NCBI RefSeq assembly: GCF_900142935.1
Contig: NZ_FSRS01000001.1
Location: forward strand, 2,738,001-2,802,000
Direction of reading: 5' to 3'
From: Rhodovulum sp. ES.010
GTDB lineage: Bacteria > Pseudomonadota > Alphaproteobacteria > Rhodobacterales > Rhodobacteraceae
DNA length: 64,000 nt
The notes under the pieces are model-generated. The model ran no database searches. It saw only the letters and a list, made by a program, of their open reading frames with translations, and was not told the DNA's origin. Shown one piece after another: positions 41,316-49,542 of the stretch (positions are counted from its first letter, which is position 1; each line of letters begins with the position of its first letter). Both the position numbers and the translations under genes were made by a program.

Positions 41316-41756
41316 ATGAAAACCCACTTCGTTCTTGTCGCGGCCGCCGCCCTGGCCGCAAGCCCCGCGCTTGCCGTCGAGGCGACCGGAGACGCCGCCG
41401 CCGGCGAGAAGGCGTTCCGCCAGTGCATCACCTGCCACGTCGTCGTGAACGACGAAGGCGAGACGCTGGCCGGCCGCAACGCCAGGGTTGGGCCGAACCT
41501 TTACGAAGTTCCCGGGCGGCATGCCGGCGCGATCGAGGATTTCCGCTACTCCTCGTCGATGGAAGAGGCCGGCGAAAAGGGCCTTGTCTGGACCGAGGAA
41601 GAGTTCGTGAAATACACGCAGGACCCGACCGCCTACCTGCGCGAGTACCTGGGCGACTCCAAGGCCCGCGGGGCGATGACGCACAAGGTCCGCAAGGAAG
41701 ATGAGGCGGTCGACATCTTCGCCTACCTGGCAAGCCTCGGCGTTCACGAGGAGTAA
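41316..41756 (+). CDS. cycA: Cytochrome c2
   Basis: The 146-residue precursor has a Sec signal (MKTHFVLVAAAALAASPALA), the haem motif C37-I-T-C40-H41 and the Met ligand at 121 (GAMTHKVRK), with RNARVGPNLYEVPGR. This is the long c2 type that carries electrons from bc1 to the reaction centre in the periplasm. It has its own 263-bp upstream region and CAGGGAG before the ATG. Placement after puhE is a roseobacter-type trait; in Rhodobacter cycA is elsewhere. hemA, a frequent neighbour there, is absent. Confidence 0.95.
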   Translation: MKTHFVLVAAAALAASPALAVEATGDAAAGEKAFRQCITCHVVVNDEGETLAGRNARVGPNLYEVPGRHAGAIEDFRYSSSMEEAGEKGLVWTEEEFVKYTQDPTAYLREYLGDSKARGAMTHKVRKEDEAVDIFAYLASLGVHEE

Positions 41757-41780
41757 CGCCGAAGAGCCGCTGCGTTTTCG

Positions 41781-41810
41781 GGCCGCCGGTAGGTTCCGGC
41801 GGCCATTTTC
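41781..41810 (+). terminator. Terminator after cycA
   Basis: A 9-bp perfect stem (GGCCGCCGG / CCGGCGGCC, loop TAGGTT) is followed by ATTTTC. It lies 25 bp after cycA, just before the convergent bchO stop at 41819. The T-run is short, so termination may be partial. Confidence 0.75.
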
Positions 41811-41818
41811 GTGCGGTC

Positions 41819-42682
41819 TCAGAGATGCGCGTCGAGAAACGACACGATCCGTGCTGTGACCTCTTCGGGCGCTTCCTCGTGGGCGAGGTGACCGAGGCCG
41901 GGCAGGCGAAGGAACTCGGCCCGGGGCAGCCGTTCGGCTGCGCGGGCCGAGCTCGATGGCGGCACGGCCCGGTCGGCTTCGCCCACGATCAGCAGTGTCG
42001 GCACCTCGATACCGGGAAGGTCGTGCCCCAGCCCGTCAAGCGTCCATTGCGCCACCATGGCCAGCGTCGCATCGGTGTGGTGGCGGTCGGCCACCAGCTT
42101 GCGGTAGAGCGCCAGCCCTTCGGGCGAGAGTTGACTGCCGAGCCCGCCGATCATGTATTCCACCCCGGTTGCGTTCCCAAGCCAGCGTGAAATCTCGGGC
42201 GCGGAGAACGGGTTAAGCGCCATCATCCGCGCCATCACCGGGAACAGCCAACCGGCCATCCCCTTGAAATTCTCCAGCGCCGCGTTGATCCCGACGATGG
42301 CCTTGGGCGGGCGCTTGAGGTCGCGCACCATTCGCAGCGCGATCGCCGCGCCCGCCGAATGGCCCACGATCGCGTCGGGAAGCAGGCCCTCGCCGTCGAG
42401 CAGCGCGGAGATATCCTGGCTCATCGCGTCGAGACCGCAGCGCTGCCGGGCGCCCAGCTTGGTGAAGCCCTGGCCGGGCAGGTCGAGCGCCACGACGTGG
42501 TAGTGCCGGGTCAGACTCGGAAACACGTCCCGCCAGCTATGCGTGGCCCCCCCGGTGCCGTGCAGCAGGACCACAACGGGACCGTCGCCCGCCTCCTGGA
42601 TATGCCAGTAATGCGGCCGGTGACGCACGAAGCGGGAATGCTCCCGGTTCGACCAGTCGGTTCCGTCCCGGGTCCAGTCCAT
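41819..42682 (-). CDS. bchO: BchO, alpha/beta-hydrolase of the Mg-chelatase operon
   Basis: The 287-residue protein has the alpha/beta-hydrolase layout: the oxyanion HGTGGATHSW near residue 41, nucleophile elbow GHSAGAAIALRM near 108, and the His-containing LPGLGHLAHEEAPEEV. It is proposed to act with Mg-chelatase, but its reaction is not established. It is the last gene of crtA-bchI-bchD-bchO, 9 bp after bchD. Confidence 0.94.
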   Translation of the reverse strand: MDWTRDGTDWSNREHSRFVRHRPHYWHIQEAGDGPVVVLLHGTGGATHSWRDVFPSLTRHYHVVALDLPGQGFTKLGARQRCGLDAMSQDISALLDGEGLLPDAIVGHSAGAAIALRMVRDLKRPPKAIVGINAALENFKGMAGWLFPVMARMMALNPFSAPEISRWLGNATGVEYMIGGLGSQLSPEGLALYRKLVADRHHTDATLAMVAQWTLDGLGHDLPGIEVPTLLIVGEADRAVPPSSSARAAERLPRAEFLRLPGLGHLAHEEAPEEVTARIVSFLDAHL

Positions 42683-42691
42683 GGGGTACCT

Positions 42692-44398
42692 TCAGGCGTC
42701 TAGGGCGGCCGATACGGCGGTCGAGAGCCGGTCGGCATCGGCCCTCGGTAACGGAATGTAGGGGGCGCCCAGCGTCTCGGCCAGCGCCTTGAGCGCGCGT
42801 TCTGGGCGCTGGCCCATGTCGATCACCATCGCCGGATATCCGTTCATGCGCAGCGCGGTCGCCATCCGTGTCGCGTCCTCTCCCGCCATCGCCCGGTTGG
42901 CCGAGCCGTCGAGCGCGATATTGGCACGCCCGTCCGTCATCAATGCGACGGTCGGCGTCATGCCGCGCCCCTTGGCCTGGATCGCGACCTCCAGCGCCAT
43001 CTTCAGCCCGGCGGCCAGCGGCGTGCCGCCCCCGCCCGGCAGCGCCGCCAGCCGGCGCTTGGTCTGGACGAGCGAGCGGGTGGGCGGCAGCAGCAATTCC
43101 GCCCCTTCGCCACGGAAGGCCACCAGCGCGACGTGGTCGCGCCGCGCATAGGCTTCGGCCAGCAGGATTTCCACCGCGCCCTTGGCCTCGGCCAGGCGGG
43201 TCATGGCGGCCGAGCCGGAGGCGTCGACCACGAAGATCAGCAGGCGGTCGGATTTCTCCTCGAAGCGCTTGATGCGGAAATCGTCCGACCGGATGTGCAG
43301 CGACCGCTCGAACCGGCTTTCCCGCTTTCGGATGGTCTGCCAAGGCGCCGCGGCGCGCAAGGTCGAGATCACGTCCAGCCGGGAGCCGGAGTCGAGCCGT
43401 CCGCGCCGCGACGGGATCGGCCGGCCGCGCCGGTTGCCCTTGCGCTTGGCCCCCGCGCCGGCACTGCCCCCGGCGCCGCGATTGGCCTTTTTCGAGGCGA
43501 GCATCGCCAGCAGGTCGGCGGGCAGGGTGGCCTTGGCGGCCTCCAGCAGGATGTCTTGCAGCGGCAGGTCGTCCAGCGACTGGCCCTCGCCTTCGTCCTG
43601 TTCGCCCTTGTCGGGCTCCGGCTCCGGCTCGGGCGGGGTGGGGTCCTGTTCGGGCGGCTGGTCCTGTTCGTCTTCGGGGAATTGCGTGGCGCGCGGACCG
43701 AGGACAAGCTGCACCGCCGCCGTCAGGTCGTCGGCCTCCACCTCGTCATTGCCGGCGATGGCCGCCAGCGCCCGGGCGGTGCGCAGCGCCAGCATCGGGG
43801 CGCGCATCGAATGCACGCCGAGCCGCGCGGCCAGCAGCGTCAGGTCCTCCAGCACCTTGTCGGCGGCCCGCACCGAGCGCAGCCGATTTCGCGCCTCGGC
43901 CAGCGCGGCGTCGTCCAGCACGATCTCGTCGGTCTGGCCGAAGGACAGGGCGTCCAGGTCGACATGCAGCGCCAGCCGGTCGGTCAGCGCCTCGGGCAGC
44001 GTTTCCTGCGGCTCGGCGCCCTCGTCCAGCGCGATCAGGCAATGTCCGGTTCCCCGGTCTATCGCGCCGGCCAGCCGCGCGGCGAGGCCCGGCTGGGTGC
44101 GCTCGGCCATCGGCAGCAGCAGAATGGCCGGCTCCGCCAGCACCCCGGCGCGCTCCACCAGCTTGCCCGAGGACAGCGTCGCGGTCAGGTCGATGCCGCC
44201 GAAAAGCTGTTCGTCGCCGATCGACGGGTGCAGACGGCGGATCGGCAGCGGGAGCGCGGGCAGCGCCTCGATCAGCCGGTCGCGCACGGGGCCCGAGCGC
44301 GCGCGCATCCACAACCCGCCGAGGCCGGCGGGGTCGACCGCCAGCGCGTTCAGGCCGACCTCGACCCGCGTCCAGACCGACTCGTCAGGCAGGCTCAC
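42692..44398 (-). CDS. bchD: Magnesium chelatase subunit D
   Basis: The 568-residue protein has an inactive AAA+ N-terminal half (HPSIGDEQLFGGIDLTATL), an acidic Pro-rich linker at about residues 245-280 (PPEQDPTPPEPEPEPDKGEQ), a basic stretch with NRRGRPIPSRRG, and a C-terminal von Willebrand A domain. That domain has the MIDAS D-A-S-G-S motif near residue 390. It forms the AAA+ double ring with BchI that drives Mg2+ insertion by BchH. It overlaps bchI by 14 bp. Confidence 0.96.
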   Translation of the reverse strand: MSLPDESVWTRVEVGLNALAVDPAGLGGLWMRARSGPVRDRLIEALPALPLPIRRLHPSIGDEQLFGGIDLTATLSSGKLVERAGVLAEPAILLLPMAERTQPGLAARLAGAIDRGTGHCLIALDEGAEPQETLPEALTDRLALHVDLDALSFGQTDEIVLDDAALAEARNRLRSVRAADKVLEDLTLLAARLGVHSMRAPMLALRTARALAAIAGNDEVEADDLTAAVQLVLGPRATQFPEDEQDQPPEQDPTPPEPEPEPDKGEQDEGEGQSLDDLPLQDILLEAAKATLPADLLAMLASKKANRGAGGSAGAGAKRKGNRRGRPIPSRRGRLDSGSRLDVISTLRAAAPWQTIRKRESRFERSLHIRSDDFRIKRFEEKSDRLLIFVVDASGSAAMTRLAEAKGAVEILLAEAYARRDHVALVAFRGEGAELLLPPTRSLVQTKRRLAALPGGGGTPLAAGLKMALEVAIQAKGRGMTPTVALMTDGRANIALDGSANRAMAGEDATRMATALRMNGYPAMVIDMGQRPERALKALAETLGAPYIPLPRADADRLSTAVSAALDA

Positions 44399-45398
44399 CC
44401 AGCACCTCCTCGACGACGCGGGAAACGCGTGTGGTCGAGCCCGCCTCGTCCAGCGGATCGCGGCGCAGGCGGTGGCGCAGGGCCGACGGCGCCACCTTGC
44501 GCACGTGGTCGCGCCCGACCTTGTCGGCGCCCTCGAAGGCGGCCAGCGCGCGCGCGGCCTTGAGCAGGGTGAGTTCCCCGCGCAACCCGTCCGATCCCAG
44601 CGCCAGGCACAGCTCGGCGCAATCGCGCAGCACCGCGTCGTCGCTTTCCATCGCCTTCAGGTGGTCGCGCGCGGCGAGGATCTTGTCGCGCAGCTCCGAA
44701 TCGGTCGCCCGCCATTGCTCCATGAAGCCGTCATAGTTCATCTCGTAGGCGTCGCGGCGGCGGATCACCTCGATCCGAGTGTCGATGTCCTTGGGCGATT
44801 CCACCTCGACGGACAGGCCGAACCGGTCGAGAAGTTGCGGGCGCAACTCGCCTTCCTCGGGGTTGCCGGACCCGACGAGCACGAAGCGCGCCGGATGCCG
44901 GATCGAGAGCCCTTCGCGTTCGACCACGTTCTCGCCCGACTGGGCGACGTCCAGCAGCAGGTCGACGATGTGGTCCTCCAGCAGGTTCACCTCGTCGATA
45001 TAGAGATAGCCCCGATTCGCCCGCGCCAGAAGCCCCGGCTCGAACGCCTTTTCCCCGCTGGTCAGCGCCTTCTCGATGTCGAGCGCGCCGACCACCCGGT
45101 CCTCTGTCACGCCCAGCGGCAGGTCCACGACGGGGGTGGGCCGCGTGACGATCTCGTGCGAGGTCAGATGCGCCCAGTCCGGGCACGTGTCGAGCGAGGG
45201 CGAGTTGACCGGGCAACTCGCGACCGCATGGATCGGCGGCAGAAGGGCGGCCAGCGCGCGCACGGCGGTCGACTTGCCGGTGCCGCGGTCGCCGAACACA
45301 AGAACGCCACCGATCCCCGGGTCGATCGCCGTGAGGATCATCGCCTGCTTCATCTCCTCCTGCCCGACGATGGCGGAGAAGGGAAAGGGTTGGGTCAT
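44385..45398 (-). CDS. bchI: Magnesium chelatase ATPase subunit I
   Basis: The 337-residue AAA+ ATPase has FSAIVGQEEMKQAMILTAID, Walker A VFGDRGTGKSTAVRAL, Walker B GYLYIDEVNLLEDHIVD and the sensor region ARFVLVGSGNPEEGELRPQL. It hydrolyses ATP for Mg-chelatase. The start at 45398 is fixed by the family N-terminus and by the ATGA overlap with the crtA stop; the open frame above it is antisense to nothing conserved and is rejected. It overlaps bchD downstream. Confidence 0.97.
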   Translation of the reverse strand: MTQPFPFSAIVGQEEMKQAMILTAIDPGIGGVLVFGDRGTGKSTAVRALAALLPPIHAVASCPVNSPSLDTCPDWAHLTSHEIVTRPTPVVDLPLGVTEDRVVGALDIEKALTSGEKAFEPGLLARANRGYLYIDEVNLLEDHIVDLLLDVAQSGENVVEREGLSIRHPARFVLVGSGNPEEGELRPQLLDRFGLSVEVESPKDIDTRIEVIRRRDAYEMNYDGFMEQWRATDSELRDKILAARDHLKAMESDDAVLRDCAELCLALGSDGLRGELTLLKAARALAAFEGADKVGRDHVRKVAPSALRHRLRRDPLDEAGSTTRVSRVVEEVLGEPA

Positions 45399-46174
45399 GC
45401 GGTCTCTTCTACTTTCTTCTTCGGCGCCTTTTTCTTGGGTGCCGGCTTGGGTTGCGCGTCTCCCCCGGGCGCGGCGTTCAACCGCTGAACCGGGCTTCCG
45501 CCCTCCCACGTACCCTCTTCTTCGAGAATGTTGAAGCGGGCATAGAGCTCTTCCTTGAACCAGTTGCCTTCGCGGACGTGTTTCACCGCCCGGCCATGCG
45601 GGCAGTCGCCATGGGCGAAGCTCGTCATCTCGCGCTTGTTGTTCCACAGCGAGAAGGTCACCTGCTGCACCCAGGGCACCTCGGCCATGCCGATATGGAA
45701 GGCGCAGTTGGGATGCTCGGCCACGATCGACTGGATGTCGGGCACCTCGGCCCAGAACTGCAGCGCAATCGGCAGCTTGACGGTGGCGCGCGTCAGTACC
45801 GCCATGTTGCCGGTTTCGTCGGCCTTTTCGGTCGGGCGCAGGGGCTTGACGCCGGACCATTCGCCCTTGGTCGAGATCGGCGTGAGATAGATCGTGTAGG
45901 TCTCGCAGCTATGGTCGCGGAGGCTGCGATGGGTGACGCTGCCCTGCAAACCCGCCCTGGCCGTCTCCATGTCCGGCCAGACACAGAGAATCGCGTTGAC
46001 GTCGACGTTGGGCTTGGGGTTGAAGCCGGCATCCGAGCCGGTGCCGAGGAGCTTAAAAAACTCCAGCCCCGGCACATTCTTCAGCGCGAACCTGCCGCGC
46101 GCCATCTGGCTCAGCGCCTCGAGCCGACCGGCCCAGTTGTCGTAACGGAAGAAGCTGATGGTAACGACTTGCAT
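45395..46174 (-). CDS. crtA: Spheroidene monooxygenase (CrtA)
   Basis: The 259-residue protein starts MQVVTISFFRYDNWAGRLEA and has the CrtA sequences QMARGRFALKNVPGLEFFKL, FAHGDCPHGRAVKHVREGNW and FKEELYARFNIL. The C-terminus is a Pro/Lys tail. It oxidises spheroidene to spheroidenone, usually under air. The ATG at 46174 has GGAGA 6 bp upstream. It shares a control region with crtI and is followed by bchI through an ATGA overlap. Confidence 0.95.
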   Translation of the reverse strand: MQVVTISFFRYDNWAGRLEALSQMARGRFALKNVPGLEFFKLLGTGSDAGFNPKPNVDVNAILCVWPDMETARAGLQGSVTHRSLRDHSCETYTIYLTPISTKGEWSGVKPLRPTEKADETGNMAVLTRATVKLPIALQFWAEVPDIQSIVAEHPNCAFHIGMAEVPWVQQVTFSLWNNKREMTSFAHGDCPHGRAVKHVREGNWFKEELYARFNILEEEGTWEGGSPVQRLNAAPGGDAQPKPAPKKKAPKKKVEETA

Positions 46175-46278
46175 TGGCGATTCTCCATGCGCAACTGTCT
46201 TTGTCCGTGGCACGTCGGGGTGCGACCGCGCGTTACCTGCCGCCCTCGATACGTATCCGGTAGAACCCGGCAGGCGCA

Positions 46279-46313
46279 TTGTAAACTAAACTAGACAGGT
46301 TTAACCTAGCGAC
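46279..46313 (+). promoter_or_regulatory. crtI promoter with single PpsR/CrtJ operator
   Basis: TGTAAACTAAACTAGACA (46280-46297) is a TGT-N12-ACA operator. TTGTAA (46279-46284) and TAACCT (46302-46307), 17 bp apart, form a plausible promoter whose start would fall at about 46314, the A of the crtI ATG. No second operator lies 8 bp away. The same operator can also act on crtA, transcribed the other way. Confidence 0.7.
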
Positions 46314-47882
46314 ATGATGACACGAGTCGATCCCGCCCTGGCGGAGGAAGCGGTCCGGGCCGGCGGCCCAAAGGCCATCGTAATCGGCGCCGGGCTGGGG
46401 GGTCTGGCGGCGGCAATGCGCCTTGGCGCGAAGGGCTACAAGGTCACGGTGATCGACAAGCTCGACGTCCCCGGCGGGCGCGGCTCGGCGATCTGGCAGG
46501 ACGGCCACCGGTTCGACCTGGGCCCCACCATCGTCACCGTGCCCTGGGTGTTCGAGGAGTTGTGGAGAGCCTGCGGGCGCGACTTCCATCGGGACGTCAA
46601 GCTGGTCCCGATGGACCCGTTCTACGAGATCGTCTTCCCCGACGGCGAACGCTTCCGCGCCTGCCAGGACACCGAGAAGATGCGCGCCGAGGTGGCCCGT
46701 CTCTCGCCCTCCGACCTCGCGGGATACGACCAGTTCCTGAAAGACAGCGAAAAGCGCTACTGGTTCGGGTTCGAGCAACTGGGCCGCAAACCGATGCACA
46801 AGTGGGCGGACCTTGCGAAGGTTCTGCACACCTTCGGCCTGCTGCGCGCCGACAAGTCGGTCTATGCCCATGCCGCAAGCCGGGTAAAGGACGAACGCCT
46901 GCGCATGGCGCTGTCGTTCCATCCGCTCTTCATCGGGGGCGACCCGTTCAACGTCACCTCGATGTATATCCTCGTCAGCTACCTCGAAAAGGAATTCGGG
47001 GTGCATTACGCGATGGGCGGCGTCGCCGCGATCGCCAAGGCCATGGCCGACGTGATCGAATCCCAGGGCGGCGTCATGCGCCTGGGGACCGAGGTGGACG
47101 AGATCACGGTCGAACGCCAGAAGCAGTCGCACAAGGTCACCGGCGTAAAGCTGGCCTCGGGCGAAGCGATCAAGGCCGATCTCGTGGTGTCGAATGCCGA
47201 TGCCGGGTTCACCTACAATCGCTTGCTGCGCAACCATCGCCGCTGGCGCTGGACCGACGATTCGCTTGCGAAGAAGCGCTGGTCCATGGGGCTTTTCGTC
47301 TGGTATTTCGGCACCAGGGGAACGCGGGGGATGTGGAAGGACGTGGGCCATCACACCGTGCTGAACGGCCCGCGCTACAAGGGTCTCGTCAAGGACATCT
47401 TCTTCCATCAGGAGAAGCTCTGTGACGACATGAGCCTCTATATCCACCGCCCGTCCGTGACCGATCCTTCGGCGGCTCCAGAGGGCGACGACACGTTCTA
47501 CGCGCTCTCGCCGGTGCCGAACCTGCATACGGACGACCCGGTCGACTGGCAGGCCCATGGCGAACGCTACCGCCAGGCGGTTCAGGACGTCATGGAAGAC
47601 AAGCTCATGCCGGGCCTCGGCCAGCACATCTCCACCAGCCTCTGTTTCACGCCAGAGACGTTCCGCGACCGCTACCTCTCGCCCTACGGCGCCGGCTTCT
47701 CGCTGGAGCCGCGCATCTTCCAGAGTGCGAATTTCCGGCCGCACAACATCTCCGAAGAGGTCGACGGGCTCTACATGGTCGGTGCCGGCACCCATCCGGG
47801 CGCGGGGCTGCCCAGCGTCGTCACCTCGGCCGAGGTCTTGTCGAAACTGGTCCCCGACGCCGGCAAAGTCGCGGCGGAATGA
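46314..47882 (+). CDS. crtI: Phytoene desaturase (CrtI)
   Basis: The 522-residue flavoprotein has the dinucleotide-binding VIGAGLGGLAAAMRLGAKGY motif near residue 24 and PGGRG. It also shows FHPLFIGGDPFNVTSMYILV, YAMGGVAAIAKAMADV and the C-terminal bacterial desaturase signature YMVGAGTHPGAGLPSVVTSA. It desaturates phytoene to neurosporene or lycopene. No Shine-Dalgarno precedes the ATG at 46314, which may be the transcript's first base. crtB follows with an ATGA overlap. Confidence 0.97.
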   Translation: MMTRVDPALAEEAVRAGGPKAIVIGAGLGGLAAAMRLGAKGYKVTVIDKLDVPGGRGSAIWQDGHRFDLGPTIVTVPWVFEELWRACGRDFHRDVKLVPMDPFYEIVFPDGERFRACQDTEKMRAEVARLSPSDLAGYDQFLKDSEKRYWFGFEQLGRKPMHKWADLAKVLHTFGLLRADKSVYAHAASRVKDERLRMALSFHPLFIGGDPFNVTSMYILVSYLEKEFGVHYAMGGVAAIAKAMADVIESQGGVMRLGTEVDEITVERQKQSHKVTGVKLASGEAIKADLVVSNADAGFTYNRLLRNHRRWRWTDDSLAKKRWSMGLFVWYFGTRGTRGMWKDVGHHTVLNGPRYKGLVKDIFFHQEKLCDDMSLYIHRPSVTDPSAAPEGDDTFYALSPVPNLHTDDPVDWQAHGERYRQAVQDVMEDKLMPGLGQHISTSLCFTPETFRDRYLSPYGAGFSLEPRIFQSANFRPHNISEEVDGLYMVGAGTHPGAGLPSVVTSAEVLSKLVPDAGKVAAE

Positions 47883-48940
47883 CGATGATCGACCCCGCGG
47901 ATCTTGCGCATTGCGAAGCCTCGATCCGCACCGGGTCGTATTCGTTTCACGCGGCCTCGAAACTGCTTCCCGACCGGGTGCGGAACCCCGCGCTCGCGCT
48001 TTACGCCTTCTGCCGGCTGACCGACGACGCGGTCGACCTGACCACCGAGAAGACCGCTGCGGTGCTGATGCTGGGCGAGCGGCTGGACCTGATCTATCGC
48101 GGCCAGCCCCGGAACGCGCCGACCGACCGCGCCTTCGCGGCCGTGGTCGAGCAGTTCGAGATGCCGCGCACCCTGCCCGAGGCGCTGCTGGAAGGCATGG
48201 CCTGGGATGCAATGGGCAAGCGCTACGCGACGCTGTCGGAGGTCTACGCCTATTCCGCGCGCGTCGCCGCCGCGGTGGGTGCGATGATGACGGTCCTGAT
48301 GGGGGTGCGCTGTCCGCATACCCTGGCGCGGGCCTGCGATCTCGGCGTCGCGATGCAACTGTCGAACATCGCGCGCGATGTCGGCGAGGATGCGCGCGAG
48401 GGGCGGGTCTACCTGCCGACCGACTGGATGGCGGAGGCCGGTCTCGACGTCGACGCCTTCCTGTCCGACCCGCGTCCGACGCGCCAGATTCGGCGGTTCG
48501 TCAAGGCGCTCATCGCCGATGCGAACCGCCTGTATTTCCGCGCGGAGCCGGGTATCGCCGAACTGCCGCTCGACTGCCGGCCGGGCATCTTCGCCGCGCG
48601 CCACATCTACGCCGCGATCGGGCGCGAGGTGGCGCGGGTTCACCATGACAGCGTCACCCGCCGCGCCTACACGACCAAGGCGCAGAAGATCGGCTGGCTG
48701 GCCTATTCCACGCTGCAGGCGGGGGTGGCGACGGTGATGCCGCGCTCGGCCGTGCTCTACGGCAAGCCGCTGCCGGAATGCGCCTATCTGGTGGAGGCCG
48801 CGGCCGAACGGCTGCCTTCCGACAACCCGTGGGGCGAGGGGCGCGCGGGCGAGGTCGTCGCGGCGCTGGCGCAGCTCAAGGCGCGCCAGGCCCCGCTTCC
48901 CGGTGACGCATTGGCCGGAGGCGAACGCCGCGCTATCTAA
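47879..48940 (+). CDS. crtB: Phytoene synthase (CrtB)
   Basis: The 353-residue prenyl synthase has FHAASKLLPDRVRNPALALY, the first Asp motif FCRLTDDAVD, and the second motif QLSNIARDVGEDAREGRVYLP near residue 160. It condenses two GGPP to phytoene. The start overlaps crtI by 4 bp. tspO follows 5 bp later, in the same operon. Confidence 0.97.
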   Translation: MTMIDPADLAHCEASIRTGSYSFHAASKLLPDRVRNPALALYAFCRLTDDAVDLTTEKTAAVLMLGERLDLIYRGQPRNAPTDRAFAAVVEQFEMPRTLPEALLEGMAWDAMGKRYATLSEVYAYSARVAAAVGAMMTVLMGVRCPHTLARACDLGVAMQLSNIARDVGEDAREGRVYLPTDWMAEAGLDVDAFLSDPRPTRQIRRFVKALIADANRLYFRAEPGIAELPLDCRPGIFAARHIYAAIGREVARVHHDSVTRRAYTTKAQKIGWLAYSTLQAGVATVMPRSAVLYGKPLPECAYLVEAAAERLPSDNPWGEGRAGEVVAALAQLKARQAPLPGDALAGGERRAI

Positions 48941-48945
48941 GACCC

Positions 48946-49431
48946 ATGCTGTTCGATTTGCCCCTTTTCGCCGTCTTCCTGGTCACCGTCTTCGCTGCGG
49001 GGTCCACGGGGGCGTTTTTCTCACCCGGCGACTGGTACGAGCGCCTGTCGAAGCCGGTCTGGACGCCGCCGAACTGGCTGTTCCCGGTTGCGTGGTTCGT
49101 GCTCTATGTCTCGATGGCCTACGCGGCGATGCGGGTGGCGGTCTCGGGGCATCCCGAGGCCATTCTGGCCTTGGCGATCTGGGGCTTGCAGATCGTGTTC
49201 AACACGCTGTGGTCGCCGGTCTTCTTCGGGCTGCACAGGCTGTTTCCTGCGCTGATCGTGCTGTTCGGCATGTGGGCGTCGGTTCTGGCGATGGTCGTCG
49301 CATTCTGGCGGGTCGATCTCTTCGCCGGCCTGCTCGTGGCACCCTACCTCGTCTGGACCAGCTACGCCTTCGCGCTCAATTTTTCGATCTGGCGCCGCAA
49401 TCCCGACGCAGCCCAGATGGCCGGGGCATGA
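48946..49431 (+). CDS. tspO: TspO/MBR family outer-membrane-type sensor
   Basis: The 161-residue protein has five hydrophobic helices and the TspO signature: GDWYERLSKPVWTPPNWLFP, then VAWFVLYVSMAYAAMRV, WGLQIVFNTLWSPVFFGLHR and PYLVWTSYAFALNFSIWRRN. In Rhodobacter TspO in the outer membrane modulates photosynthesis-gene expression in response to oxygen and binds porphyrins. It is the third gene after crtI-crtB. Confidence 0.95.
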   Translation: MLFDLPLFAVFLVTVFAAGSTGAFFSPGDWYERLSKPVWTPPNWLFPVAWFVLYVSMAYAAMRVAVSGHPEAILALAIWGLQIVFNTLWSPVFFGLHRLFPALIVLFGMWASVLAMVVAFWRVDLFAGLLVAPYLVWTSYAFALNFSIWRRNPDAAQMAGA

Positions 49432-49450
49432 CGGGCTGACAGGCGGCTTT

Positions 49451-49524
49451 TCTTCTTGGCCGAAATACTCCGGGGGTCTGGGGGCGGTGCCCCCAGCCGG
49501 TCGCCTTGGCGTTCGCCAAGGCGA
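49451..49524. repeat. Convergent tspO/crtC spacer: repeat tail and two stem-loops
   Basis: The 111-bp spacer holds three elements. At 49451-49476, read on the minus strand, is a GGAGTATTTCGGCCAAGAAG tail like the repeat after dnaN. At 49478-49496 is CTGGGGGC-GGT-GCCCCCAG. At 49501-49524 are 11-bp perfect arms TCGCCTTGGCG / CGCCAAGGCGA around TT. None has a good T-run, but the two palindromes probably end or stabilise both convergent transcripts. Confidence 0.65.
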
Positions 49525-49542
49525 AACAGCTGACCGTCACTG

